From positions 62,001 through 126,000 of the forward strand of contig WQXO01000003.1 of the NCBI GenBank assembly GCA_009784825.1: 64,000 nt of DNA, given 5' to 3'. A program made the position numbers and the translations under genes. This document shows, in pieces, positions 16,586 through 23,998 of the stretch. The notes beneath the pieces are model-generated. The model was not told the origin of the DNA, searched no databases, and worked only from the letters and a program-made list of their open reading frames with translations. Position 1 is the first letter of the stretch. Each line of letters starts with the position of its first letter. This stretch comes from Oscillospiraceae bacterium. Lineage in GTDB: Bacteria; Bacillota; Clostridia; Oscillospirales; Ruminococcaceae.

Positions 16586-16657
16586 GCTAATGTGGCTCAA
16601 TGGCAGAGCGGCTCACTCGTAATGAGCAGGTTGTGGGTTCGATTCCCACCATTAGCT
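16586..16657 (+). tRNA. tRNA-Thr (CGT)
   Basis: A cloverleaf is easily drawn. The acceptor GCTAATG pairs with CATTAGC. The anticodon arm GCTCA-CTCGTAA-TGAGC gives anticodon CGT, and the T-arm carries GGTTCGATTCC. The discriminator is T, and no CCA is encoded. It is followed by a terminator at 16662-16691. Confidence 0.95.
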
Positions 16658-16661
16658 GATT

Positions 16662-16691
16662 AAAACAGCACGATTATTGCCGTGCTGTTTT
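16662..16691 (+). terminator. terminator after tRNA-Thr
   Basis: An 11-base perfect stem (AAAACAGCACG / CGTGCTGTTTT) with an eight-base loop, five bases after the tRNA. It could act in both directions and also end leftward transcripts. Confidence 0.85.
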
Positions 16692-16696
16692 GCTTG

Positions 16697-16713
16697 TTGG
16701 GGCGAAGCCCCAA
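16697..16713. repeat. GC-rich hairpin
   Basis: TTGGGGC-GAA-GCCCCAA is a perfect seven-base inverted repeat with a three-base loop, just past the tRNA-Thr terminator. It has no T-run, so it is not called a terminator. Confidence 0.4.
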
Positions 16714-16761
16714 ACCCCACAATCGTAGCCCACAGCTGCTCGGCTTTTTCAAGAAAAGGGG

Positions 16762-16805
16762 TTGACAAAAAAGGGGTTGACAAATAAGAGAATGTGTGAT
16801 ATTAT
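16762..16805 (+). promoter_or_regulatory. promoter of the putative antisense RNA, element copy A
   Basis: TTGACA at 16777-16782, 17 bases, then TATTAT at 16800-16805. A second TTGACA lies 15 bases upstream inside a 15-bp tandem repeat (GGGGTTGACAAA...), so the -35 box has been duplicated. Confidence 0.8.
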
Positions 16806-16811
16806 AATGGA

Positions 16812-16891
16812 AAGAGGCAGACCAAGTGACGGTCGTCCTCAGATTTGCGACTAAAAATAACCGCTTACTTTGGACGGCAGGCGGTTATTTT
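16812..16891 (+). ncRNA. putative antitoxin RNA of a type I toxin-antitoxin-like element, copy A
   Basis: The start is inferred from the promoter and the end from the shared terminator (stem 16854-16864 with 16881-16891). The 5' end can fold into a hairpin: GAGGCAGACC pairs with GGTCGTCCTC except for two central mismatches, around an AAGTGAC loop. The RNA shows no coding signal. It converges on the minus-strand small toxin gene, and the two transcripts overlap across the terminator and the end of the toxin frame. Nearly the same RNA is present in copy B (44945-45025). Role inferred from architecture. Confidence 0.65.
16854..16891. terminator. shared bidirectional terminator, element copy A
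   Basis: AAAATAACCGC pairs with GCGGTTATTTT around a 16-base loop. It serves both the plus-strand RNA and the minus-strand toxin transcript; the toxin stop codon lies in the stem. Confidence 0.85.
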
Positions 16892-16980
16892 CGTTTTATT
16901 GACTCTATAAAGGACACAAGCAGTTGCACGTTTTCACACGCAACATACAAGATTATCAGAAGAAAATCCAATATTTTCAA
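16885..16980 (-). CDS. 31-residue hydrophobic peptide, putative type I toxin, copy A
   Basis: The peptide starts at a TTG with AAGGAGG nine bases upstream. It has a hydrophobic stretch ('LDFLLIILYVACENVQLLVSF' region) and a basic 'KRK' tail, like Fst/Ldr-type membrane toxins. It aligns throughout with the peptide of copy B. Compared with copy B there is one extra A near the start, so the ATG used there is out of frame here and only TTG remains. The gene could be weakly translated or partly broken. In the mRNA, CCTCCTT pairs with AAGGAGG around a GCAA tetraloop and hides the ribosome site (16990-17007). Confidence 0.6.
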   Translation of the reverse strand: MKILDFLLIILYVACENVQLLVSFIESIKRK

Positions 16981-17078
16981 TAGACATCACCTCCTTTTGC
17001 AAGGAGGACGACCGCCACCCGTGTTAAGCCTGCCCCCGGAACCTTAGTTCCGTAAGCACGTATCCGTGCTGTGTCGTT

Positions 17079-17107
17079 ATTATACACAATTTGTATTATT
17101 TTGTCAA
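17079..17107 (-). promoter_or_regulatory. promoter of the toxin mRNA, element copy A
   Basis: Perfect TTGACA, 17 bases, perfect TATAAT on the minus strand. A leader of about 95 bases follows, with hairpin-forming GCAC...GTGC and GGAAC...GTTCC and a GGCAGGC motif. Confidence 0.88.
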
Positions 17108-17122
17108 GTATATTTAGTGAAC

Positions 17123-17195
17123 AAACGGAGCAGCCTAAATGGTTACTCCGTTTAACTTGTTTTACAACACCCGCCATTAAGCCGGCGGTTTTGTT
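17123..17195. terminator. two hairpins downstream of the GH3 operon
   Basis: 17123-17153: AAACGGAG pairs with CTCCGTTT over a 15-base loop. 17171-17188: CCGCC pairs with GGCGG, followed on the plus strand by TTTTGTTT. Together they separate the minus-strand GH3/zinc-ribbon unit from the small element. Confidence 0.6.
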
Positions 17196-17207
17196 TATTC
17201 ATTTTTT

Positions 17208-17447
17208 CTATCTTAATTGATTTCTTCTGAAAGTGCTGTCACAATATATACAGTCATAGTCCCATGTTGAGGCGTTGAACTTCAATTCGGCAGTGCAGTT
17301 CGGGCAATTATGCGTGACAGCCGCCGATTTAACGTCCATGAGGCTCGTTTTCGGTTTTTTGTCAACCTCGTCCATAAGCTCTGTCCTTGAGAAAACCCCG
17401 AACTTGACCGGCTCACCTATTTTCCTAATGCTTCTGAGATTTCTCAT
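17208..17447 (-). CDS. small zinc-ribbon protein
   Basis: The 79-residue protein has two CxxC pairs, Cys48/Cys51 in 'CPNC' and Cys66/Cys69 in 'CIYC', spaced as in a zinc ribbon; the N-terminal half is basic and probably disordered. It overlaps the end of the GH3 gene by four bases (ATGA), so it is translated together with it. Function unknown. It is not the missing C-terminal end of the GH3 enzyme, because no Fn3-like pattern is seen. The four cysteines and the coupling support a real gene. Confidence 0.65.
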   Translation of the reverse strand: MRNLRSIRKIGEPVKFGVFSRTELMDEVDKKPKTSLMDVKSAAVTHNCPNCTAELKFNASTWDYDCIYCDSTFRRNQLR

Positions 17448-19339
17448 GTAACCATGACCTCCCTCTCCTCGCCCTTTTTCAGGAACACTTTCTCGGACCC
17501 TTTTAACCAGCCTCGCTCATCATAATACAATAACACTTCCGCACCGTCATAATCGCCGGTGTTTTTAATTTTGTTTCCTGTAATTTCAAACGTGGTGTAG
17601 GACAGTCCGTGACCGAATTTATACAGCGGTTCACCCTTGAAATAGCGGTAGGTTCGGTTGACCATGCTGTAATCCTCGAAAGGCGGCAGGTCGTCGGTGC
17701 TTTTGTAGAACGTGACCGGTAATTTCCCTGATGGGGACACGTTCCCGAAAATAACGTCGGCAAGGGCTTGACCACCCTCTGCTCCGGGGTAAAAGCACTG
17801 GATTACTGCGTTACAGTGAGCGTCCTGCTCTGTAAGGTTTATACAGCTCCCTGCAACATTAACAAAAACAATCGGGGTGTTTACTTTTTTGATTTCCTCG
17901 AATAATTCTCTTTGTGATTTCGGTAAATCAAGGTTGGGTTTATCGCCGCTGACGAATTCGTTATAGGCGTCACCCTCCTCCCCCTCGATTAGCGGGTTCA
18001 ACCCCATAACCATAATCACAATGTCGGCTTTTCGTGCGGCGAGAACCGCCTCACGCATGGGATGCTCTGACCATTCACCGATTAAGTCCTTGTAGGCGTG
18101 GCAACCATAAGCATAGCGGGTTTTCCCGCTGAACCTCCCGACCTCATTTTGTATGCCTTTCAGGAATGTGGTATAATTCGACGGTCTGCCGAAGTAGTTC
18201 CCGAGCAGAACTGTCTTATCGTCTGCGTTGGGACCTATTACGGCGACTTTCAAACCGGCTGTTTTCTTCAGCGGGAGTATCCCGTCATTCTTTAAGAGGA
18301 CTATGCTTTCTTGTGCCATTTTTAGACTTAATTGAATGTGCTTGTCACATTCGACAACGTCATAAGGAATATTATCGTATTCGCAGTCGTCATCGAACAT
18401 TCCTAATCTGAACCGTGCTTCAAAAAGGCGTTCGCAGGCTTTGGTAATTGTTTCCTCGTTTACTAACCCCTCTGCATACGCCGCTTGAAGTGACTGATAT
18501 GCCGAGCCGCAGTTCAAGTCACAGCCGTGGTTCACAGCTAAAGCAGCACTGTGGGCTTGTGTTTCGGTGACACGGTGGTTTTTATTAAGGTCGCAGATTG
18601 CTCCGCAGTCGGAAACGTGGTAGCCTTTGAACCCCCACTCCCCCCTTAAAATATCGCAGATTAATGTTTTGGAAGCACAGCAGGGTTCACCGTTCGTGCG
18701 GTTATACGCACTCATAATCGCACTGGGGTTAGCGTTGTCAATGCAATATTTAAACGCAGGTAAATACGTGTCACGCAGGTCTTCTTCATTTGCGACAGCG
18801 TTGAAGCTGTGGCGGAGGTTTTCCGGCCCGCTGTGGACTGCGAAATGCTTAATCGTTGCGTCGATTTTGCGGTATTTGTAACCGGGGTTGTCCAAATCAC
18901 CTTGCAGTCCCTTAATAAATTCCACTGCCATAACTCCGGTTAAGTAGGGGTCTTCCCCGTAGGTTTCGTGTCCCCGTCCCCAGCGAGGGTCACGGAATAT
19001 GTTGATATTCGGTGACCAGTATGTCAGTCCCTGATAAATCTGCGTGTCCTTGTTTTCGCCGAATTGTTTATACTCGTTATACTTGGCTCGTGCTTCATCG
19101 GAAATTGCGGCTGCCACTTCCCCGATTAATGACTTGTTGAAACTCGCCGCCATTGCGATTGCTTGGGGGAATACCGTCGCTGCCCCTGAGCGTGCCACTC
19201 CGTGGAGAGCCTCGTTCCACCAGTTGTAGGAGGGGATGTTGAGGCGTTCGACGGCAGGTGCGTCATAACGAAGCTGTGACATTTTTTCGGCGACGGTCAT
19301 CTGTGAGACTAATTTTTCGGCACGTTGTTTAAAGGTCAT
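17444..19339 (-). CDS. GH3 beta-glucosidase / beta-xylosidase
   Basis: The 631-residue enzyme removes single sugars from the non-reducing ends of beta-linked oligosaccharides. The GH3 N-terminal barrel includes 'SPNINIFRDPRWGRGHETYGEDP', 'KHFAVHSGPE' and the nucleophile Asp near residue 244 in 'GYHVSDCGAI'. The second domain holds 'VMVMGLNPLIEGEEGD'. The final Fn3-like domain is short: it begins ('NTGDYDGAEV', 'LKGSEKVFLKKGE') but stops about 40-60 residues early compared with usual GH3 proteins. No signal peptide, so cytosolic. ATG at 19339 follows AAGGA. It probably works with GH94 on imported cello- or xylo-oligosaccharides. Confidence 0.92.
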   Translation of the reverse strand: MTFKQRAEKLVSQMTVAEKMSQLRYDAPAVERLNIPSYNWWNEALHGVARSGAATVFPQAIAMAASFNKSLIGEVAAAISDEARAKYNEYKQFGENKDTQIYQGLTYWSPNINIFRDPRWGRGHETYGEDPYLTGVMAVEFIKGLQGDLDNPGYKYRKIDATIKHFAVHSGPENLRHSFNAVANEEDLRDTYLPAFKYCIDNANPSAIMSAYNRTNGEPCCASKTLICDILRGEWGFKGYHVSDCGAICDLNKNHRVTETQAHSAALAVNHGCDLNCGSAYQSLQAAYAEGLVNEETITKACERLFEARFRLGMFDDDCEYDNIPYDVVECDKHIQLSLKMAQESIVLLKNDGILPLKKTAGLKVAVIGPNADDKTVLLGNYFGRPSNYTTFLKGIQNEVGRFSGKTRYAYGCHAYKDLIGEWSEHPMREAVLAARKADIVIMVMGLNPLIEGEEGDAYNEFVSGDKPNLDLPKSQRELFEEIKKVNTPIVFVNVAGSCINLTEQDAHCNAVIQCFYPGAEGGQALADVIFGNVSPSGKLPVTFYKSTDDLPPFEDYSMVNRTYRYFKGEPLYKFGHGLSYTTFEITGNKIKNTGDYDGAEVLLYYDERGWLKGSEKVFLKKGEEREVMVT

Positions 19340-19362
19340 GGTGAAATCCTTTCTGATTTGTA

Positions 19363-19391
19363 TTGACTTTGTGTTAAAAACGTGATACAAT
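19363..19391 (+). promoter_or_regulatory. promoter of the RelBE-like operon
   Basis: TTGACT, 17 bases, TACAAT, with the start codon about 31 bases further. The -35 box lies close to the divergent GH3 start region. Confidence 0.75.
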
Positions 19392-19422
19392 ATAGATGTA
19401 AATAAATTATGAGGTGATAATA

Positions 19423-19728
19423 ATGACTAAAAACCAAATATTGCATATTCGTGTAAACGATGAAGTTAAAGCAAGAGCAGAAAAGACGCTTGAAGCTCTC
19501 GGACTGTCTATTTCCGAAGCGGTGAATATGTATTTACACCAAATCAGCATTGTTGGGGGAATACCCTATGAGGTGAGGCTTCCCGCACCGGAGAGTGTCA
19601 CTTTCAAGAATGAAGAAGAGCTTGTGGAAATGGTTATGGAGGGGTATAGAAGCATGCGAGAAGGCAGAATGATTTCGGGAGAAGAAATGTTTGAGGAAAT
19701 AAGGAGAAAATATGGATTTTCAATATAA
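19423..19728 (+). CDS. RelB/DinJ-family antitoxin
   Basis: The 101-residue protein begins with the ribbon-helix-helix pattern of RelB/DinJ antitoxins: 'ILHIRVNDEVKARAEKTLEALGLSISEAVNMYLHQI'-type strand and two helices, with the usual 'GGIPYEV' link. The C-terminal half is acidic and would wrap the toxin. As in this family it should bind its own promoter and repress the operon. The ATG at 19423 follows GAGGTG. It overlaps the toxin gene by 17 bases. Confidence 0.9.
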   Translation: MTKNQILHIRVNDEVKARAEKTLEALGLSISEAVNMYLHQISIVGGIPYEVRLPAPESVTFKNEEELVEMVMEGYRSMREGRMISGEEMFEEIRRKYGFSI

Positions 19729-20026
19729 ATATTCACCTGAAGCAAAAACGGATTTATTGGGTGCAATTGCATATTATATCGAGGAAATAGAAGAACCTCA
19801 AATTTCTGAGCGTTTAATAAAGCTTATGATGAAAAAAGTGAATTTAATTTGCGAAAATCCATATTTGTATCCTAAACATCATAACGAAAAGCTTGCCTCT
19901 TTAGAAATTCGCTTTGCGACAGTTTGGGATTATTTGATATTGTATGTCCCTGATGATGACACAAAGACTATAAATATACTTAGAATAGTTCATGGCAAGC
20001 GTGATTTAACTTCAATTATTGAATAA
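19712..20026 (+). CDS. RelE/ParE-family toxin
   Basis: The 104-residue protein has the RelE/ParE fold signature: 'YKYSPEAKTDLLGAIAYYIEEI' for the first strand and helices, 'FATVWDYLILYV' for the central strands and 'ILRIVHGKRDL' at the end. RelE toxins cut mRNA on the ribosome, while ParE toxins poison gyrase; the sequence does not separate them here. The 'RIVHGKRD' ending fits the family. It overlaps its antitoxin gene and is followed by a strong terminator. Confidence 0.9.
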   Translation: MDFQYKYSPEAKTDLLGAIAYYIEEIEEPQISERLIKLMMKKVNLICENPYLYPKHHNEKLASLEIRFATVWDYLILYVPDDDTKTINILRIVHGKRDLTSIIE

Positions 20027-20029
20027 TCC

Positions 20030-20056
20030 GAACCCGCCCGGCAAGGGCGGGTTCTT
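20030..20056. terminator. terminator between RelBE-like operon and GH94 gene
   Basis: GAACCCGCCC and GGGCGGGTTC form a ten-base stem with a five-base loop. It lies between convergent genes and can serve both. Confidence 0.85.
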
Positions 20057-20065
20057 ATGTTACCC

Positions 20066-22453
20066 CTACATTTCTACTACAATATCATTCACATCTTTTA
20101 AAACATTTTCGGTGATTAACAAGCCGTCGATTTTCTCGCCGTTCACAGTAACAGATTTTACACCGCTTTGTGAGCCGTTCGGGTTGCTGACCTTTATATT
20201 CAATTTTTTCCCTCTGAATGTTTTTGTCATTTCAAAGCCTTTCCATTCGCTCGGGATTGACGGGTTAATCACCAGCCCGTTTAATTCGGGGCGTAAACCT
20301 AAAATTCCCTCAACTGTCCCCACCATTACTGTGGAAGCTGTTCCTGTCAGCCAATGCACATGTGCTTTCCCCGGGAACTGCGACTGCTTACCCTCGATGA
20401 ACTGCCCGTGAACATAAGGTTCAAGCACACGCAAATCAGCGTTGTCGTTATAAGATGAGGGGGCGGCTTCCTTCCAGTATTCATAAGCCCTGTCGCCGCG
20501 TCCTAACAGCGATTCCGCTAAGATAACCCAGCCCTGCGGTTGTGAGAAAATTCCTGCATTTTCTTTAACGCCGTTATTGAAACAATGCATTAACGTAACA
20601 CCGTGCATACCGTGTTCGGCATAAGCGGGGTACATTACCATGACACCGTAAGGCGTGTTTAATTCACGGTAAACACTGTCCATTGAAGCAATCGCTTGTT
20701 CTTCGGAGGAGGCACCCGAAATTACACCCCATGACTGCGGGTTTAACCACATGCTCGCTTCGGGGTCGCCTTTTTGACCGATAATCTTACCGTCCTCCAT
20801 GAACCCTCTAATCCAGCGGTCGCCGTTCCAGCAGTGGTTGTTGAATATACCGTTCAGCTTTGTGAAAAGGCTGTCTAAGTAATTAACGTATTCGGTGTCG
20901 TTCCTGTCCTCGGCGTAGATTTTCATAAGCTTCACGGCGTAGTATAACTGGAATGCCACGAATGTGGATTCACCTTTTTTACCGAGACGCAGACAGTCGT
21001 TCCAGTCGGCGTGCAGACCTGCGGGGAGCTCATGATTACCTAAGTTGTTCATCGAAAAGTCAATCGCACGCTTGAGATGGTCGTAGACAGTACCCGATTC
21101 ACCGTCGTTAGCGAAGTGAACCACCTCGTCTAAAAATGCGATGTTTCCTGTTTCAGTGATGTATTTATAAATCGTCGGGAACAGCCACAATGCGTCATCT
21201 GCACGGTAGGAGTCGTGTTTGGTTTCGGCATCATAGGAAGGGTCGCCCGGTTTGTCCTCGTTGGGCGGATTGTGTGTGTATTTCACTAAGGGCAGACCTG
21301 CACCGTTAGTCACCTGTGCCGATAGCATAAACTTAATCTGCTGAACTGCCATTTCCGGGTCAAGGTGAATAATCCCTTGAATGTCTTGCACTGTGTCACG
21401 GTAGCCGAATCCGTTACGAAGCCCGCAGTATTGGAACGAAGCCGCTCGTGACCATATAAATGTGATAAAGCACTGGTAGGCGTTCCAAACATTAACCATG
21501 TTATTGAACTTGTCGTCGGGGGTTTTTACTTGCAGGTTACTTAATTTTTCATGCCAATAATTCTTTAATTCGTTTAACTCTTTTTCACAAACGTCGGAAT
21601 TGTTATACGAATTGATTATAGACATTGCCTCTGCTTCGGGTTTTTCACCTAATAAATAAATCAATTCCTTGGTTTCGCCCGGTTTAAGAATAATATCCGA
21701 TTGGAGGGCACCGCATGAGTTGCCGCAGTAGTTTAAGTCGCCGTTTAACCCTGCTTCTATTCCTATGGGGTTTTGATACCCTCTCCATTTCCCCACGAAC
21801 TTGTCACGGTCGCCGCAGAATTTCGACACGTTTTGTCCCGCTAATCCGAAGAAGCGTTCCTTGCGAGGGTCTTTGAAGTTTTCGTTATAGACTTGTTTTA
21901 TAAAGCTGTCTTTGAAGTATGTTCTGGAAATGAACAGGGTGTATTGTAAATTCACTTGGTCTTGCTCGTAATTGGGTTCATTTGTGAATTCGACATAACC
22001 TGTCACAGCTAATTTACGTTCCTTGGTGTCGCTGTTGGTTACTTTTACACGCCATACCTCATATGTTTTCCCTTTCGGGACATAATACAGCGATTCGGTT
22101 TTAATATTATCGTATTCGGAGGAGATAACGGTGTATGCCGTTCCGTGGCGGCACTCGGTTTTATAATCGTCTAACGATTTACCGACGGGCATCCATGAGG
22201 CTGACCAGAAGTCACCCTTGTCTAAATCCCGCAGATAGACATAACGTCCCGGTTGGTCGGTTGTCACCGAGTTGAAGCGGTAACGGCTGACCCGTCCGTT
22301 TGCACCGGATTTCACAAAGCTGTAGCCGCCTGCGTTGTTAGAGATAATCGCACCGTATTCGGGGGAGCCTAAGTAGTTCGCCCATGCGGAAGGGGTGTCG
22401 GGCTTGGTGATGACGTATTCCTTGTTTTTCTCGTCGAAGTAACCGTAGTTCAT
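20066..22453 (-). CDS. GH94 cellobiose/cellodextrin phosphorylase
   Basis: The 795-residue enzyme splits cellobiose (or a related beta-glucoside) with phosphate, giving glucose 1-phosphate and saving ATP. The N-terminal beta-sandwich shows 'SAWANYLGSPEYGAIISNNAGGYSF', typical of GH94. 'GLRNGFGYRDTVQDI' and 'HADWNDCLRLG', with the catalytic Asp, are in the (alpha/alpha)6 barrel. 'QPQGWVILAESLLGRGD' is also a family motif. No signal peptide. The ATG at 22453 follows GGAGG. Length matches cellobiose phosphorylases (about 800). It fits with GH3 and the secreted GH5 in the same window. Confidence 0.92.
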   Translation of the reverse strand: MNYGYFDEKNKEYVITKPDTPSAWANYLGSPEYGAIISNNAGGYSFVKSGANGRVSRYRFNSVTTDQPGRYVYLRDLDKGDFWSASWMPVGKSLDDYKTECRHGTAYTVISSEYDNIKTESLYYVPKGKTYEVWRVKVTNSDTKERKLAVTGYVEFTNEPNYEQDQVNLQYTLFISRTYFKDSFIKQVYNENFKDPRKERFFGLAGQNVSKFCGDRDKFVGKWRGYQNPIGIEAGLNGDLNYCGNSCGALQSDIILKPGETKELIYLLGEKPEAEAMSIINSYNNSDVCEKELNELKNYWHEKLSNLQVKTPDDKFNNMVNVWNAYQCFITFIWSRAASFQYCGLRNGFGYRDTVQDIQGIIHLDPEMAVQQIKFMLSAQVTNGAGLPLVKYTHNPPNEDKPGDPSYDAETKHDSYRADDALWLFPTIYKYITETGNIAFLDEVVHFANDGESGTVYDHLKRAIDFSMNNLGNHELPAGLHADWNDCLRLGKKGESTFVAFQLYYAVKLMKIYAEDRNDTEYVNYLDSLFTKLNGIFNNHCWNGDRWIRGFMEDGKIIGQKGDPEASMWLNPQSWGVISGASSEEQAIASMDSVYRELNTPYGVMVMYPAYAEHGMHGVTLMHCFNNGVKENAGIFSQPQGWVILAESLLGRGDRAYEYWKEAAPSSYNDNADLRVLEPYVHGQFIEGKQSQFPGKAHVHWLTGTASTVMVGTVEGILGLRPELNGLVINPSIPSEWKGFEMTKTFRGKKLNIKVSNPNGSQSGVKSVTVNGEKIDGLLITENVLKDVNDIVVEM

Positions 22454-22515
22454 AATATTTCCTCCATATATTATTATTTGGATATTGTTTCCTGTACCTA
22501 TCGTAACACAAAAAA

Positions 22516-22541
22516 GAAAACCGCACAAGGGCGGTTTTTTT
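22516..22541 (-). terminator. terminator downstream of pth
   Basis: AAAACCGC pairs with GCGGTTTT around six bases, with A- and T-runs on the two sides. It lies between pth and GH94, both on the minus strand. Confidence 0.8.
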
Positions 22542-22583
22542 ACCAAAGTTTCAACGTATATTTTGTGCAGATTGACGGTTAAA

Positions 22584-23201
22584 TTATTTATCGGGTTTTA
22601 TTCCGTTATAAGTGTTCATTGCCTCGGAAATATTCCCGCATGCAATCATCTCTGCCGCTTTAACGGCGTTGCCTAATGCGAATTCTAATGCGTTTTTCTC
22701 GCTTTTCAAAAACGGTGAAAGCACCCAGTCAGCTAAGTCATAGTCGGGGTGGGGTTTCTTACCTACACCTATACGTATGCGGGGGAAGTCGTCTTTTCCG
22801 CTGAGGTATATAATATTCTGCAAGCCTTTTTGCCCGCCATCGCTGCCTTTCTCCCGAATACGAATAATCCCGACATCTAAGTTAACGTCGTCGCATATAA
22901 TCAGCACTTTCTCGGGCGGCAGCTTATAGAACCGCATAGCCTCGGTGACGGACTGCCCGCTGTTGTTCATGTATGCAGACGGTTTCATTAACAGGCACTT
23001 TACGCCTTTAATGCTGACCTCGCCTGTTAATGACTTGAACCGCAGTTTCTTAACGGCGGTATTATGTGTTTTTGCGAGGTCATCAATTATCATGAACCCG
23101 CAGTTGTGGCGGGTATTCTCATAACGTGTTCCGGGGTTACCTAACCCGCATATTATGAAGTTAATCCCGCTCATTTGCGGCTTTTTTCTATTGAAGAACA
23201 T
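22584..23201 (-). CDS. pth: peptidyl-tRNA hydrolase
   Basis: The enzyme recycles tRNA by removing peptides from peptidyl-tRNA that drops off ribosomes. The 205-residue protein has the catalytic region 'CGLGNPGTRYENTRHNCGF', with the His at 'TRHN', then 'LMKPSAYMNNSGQSV' and 'ICDDVNLDVG', and 'GSDGGQKGLQNI' for substrate binding. The N-terminal ten residues before 'MSGINF' are extra, and an internal Met start is possible, though AAAGGT precedes the first ATG. Essential housekeeping gene with its own promoter at 23239-23267. Confidence 0.94.
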   Translation of the reverse strand: MFFNRKKPQMSGINFIICGLGNPGTRYENTRHNCGFMIIDDLAKTHNTAVKKLRFKSLTGEVSIKGVKCLLMKPSAYMNNSGQSVTEAMRFYKLPPEKVLIICDDVNLDVGIIRIREKGSDGGQKGLQNIIYLSGKDDFPRIRIGVGKKPHPDYDLADWVLSPFLKSEKNALEFALGNAVKAAEMIACGNISEAMNTYNGIKPDK

Positions 23202-23238
23202 ATATACCTTTTCCTAAGCTTTCCTAATATTTTCCTAT

Positions 23239-23267
23239 ATTATATAATAAAAAAAGAAAAAAAGCAA
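23239..23267 (-). promoter_or_regulatory. promoter of pth
   Basis: TTGCTT, 17 bases made mostly of T, TATAAT on the minus strand. It is back-to-back with the rpe promoter. Confidence 0.7.
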
Positions 23268-23274
23268 GAAAACC

Positions 23275-23303
23275 TTGACTAAACTCGCTTATTAATGTAA
23301 AAT
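23275..23303 (+). promoter_or_regulatory. promoter of rpe
   Basis: TTGACT, 17 bases, TAAAAT. The start codon of rpe is about 45 bases downstream, after AAAAGGG. Confidence 0.7.
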
Positions 23304-23347
23304 ATATAGGAATGTTTTATTTTATAAGGATTAAAAGGGATTAAAAA

Positions 23348-23998
23348 ATGATAAAAGTTTCAGCTTCGGTTTTAAATTCTGACCTATCCGCACTCGGCGA
23401 ACAGGTTGCAAAGGCGGAACAGGCGGGCACGGACATGCTCCATATTGATGTTATGGACGGTGTGTTTGTTCCCCCCATGACAATCGGCGATATTGTTATC
23501 AGGTCGCTGAGGACTAAGAGTATGTTAGTTTTTGATACCCACTTGATGGTGATTGAACCCGAGCGGGTTATTCCGTTTTTTGCCGCTGCAGGGAGTAACA
23601 TCATCTCCATTCATGCGGAGAGTGACTGCAACATCGAAAAAGCGTTGAAGCGGATAAAAAATCTCGGCGTTAAAGCGGGTTTGGCACTTAACCCCGATAC
23701 AGATATTGAAGAAGCGTTCCCCTACATAGAAATGGTGGACATGTTTAACCTTATGTCGGTTGACCCCGGATACGGCGGGCAGGCGTTCATTCCTGAAACG
23801 ATTGACAAGGTTCGGGCGTTGCGGGCTGAGATGGACAGACGAAGCCTCAATGTCGATATTCAGGTGGATGGCGGCATAAACGAAAAAACCGCACCGTCGG
23901 TTATTGAAGCGGGTGCGAATGTTCTCGTTGCGGGAACTTATTTATTCAGCTCGCCGGACATGAAAAAAGCTGTGTCTGCATTAAAGAATCTGGGTTAG
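23348..23998 (+). CDS. rpe: ribulose-phosphate 3-epimerase
   Basis: The enzyme interconverts ribulose 5-phosphate and xylulose 5-phosphate in the pentose phosphate pathway. The 216-residue TIM barrel shows 'SVLNSDLSALGEQV', 'HIDVMDGVFVPPMTIG' with metal-binding His and Asp, 'DTHLMV', 'MSVDPGYGGQAFIPE' and 'VDGGINEKTA'. These are all standard. Length is normal. It stands alone between promoter 23275-23303 and the convergent mecA gene, overlapping it by 18 bases tail-to-tail. No terminator fits between them, so antisense overlap of the mRNAs is likely. Confidence 0.95.
   Translation: MIKVSASVLNSDLSALGEQVAKAEQAGTDMLHIDVMDGVFVPPMTIGDIVIRSLRTKSMLVFDTHLMVIEPERVIPFFAAAGSNIISIHAESDCNIEKALKRIKNLGVKAGLALNPDTDIEEAFPYIEMVDMFNLMSVDPGYGGQAFIPETIDKVRALRAEMDRRSLNVDIQVDGGINEKTAPSVIEAGANVLVAGTYLFSSPDMKKAVSALKNLG

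Noticed and set aside
16977..17177. 66-codon open frame on the minus strand over the toxin leader
   Set aside because: It covers promoter, leader hairpins and the ribosome site of the small peptide, and the frame is not conserved in the second copy.
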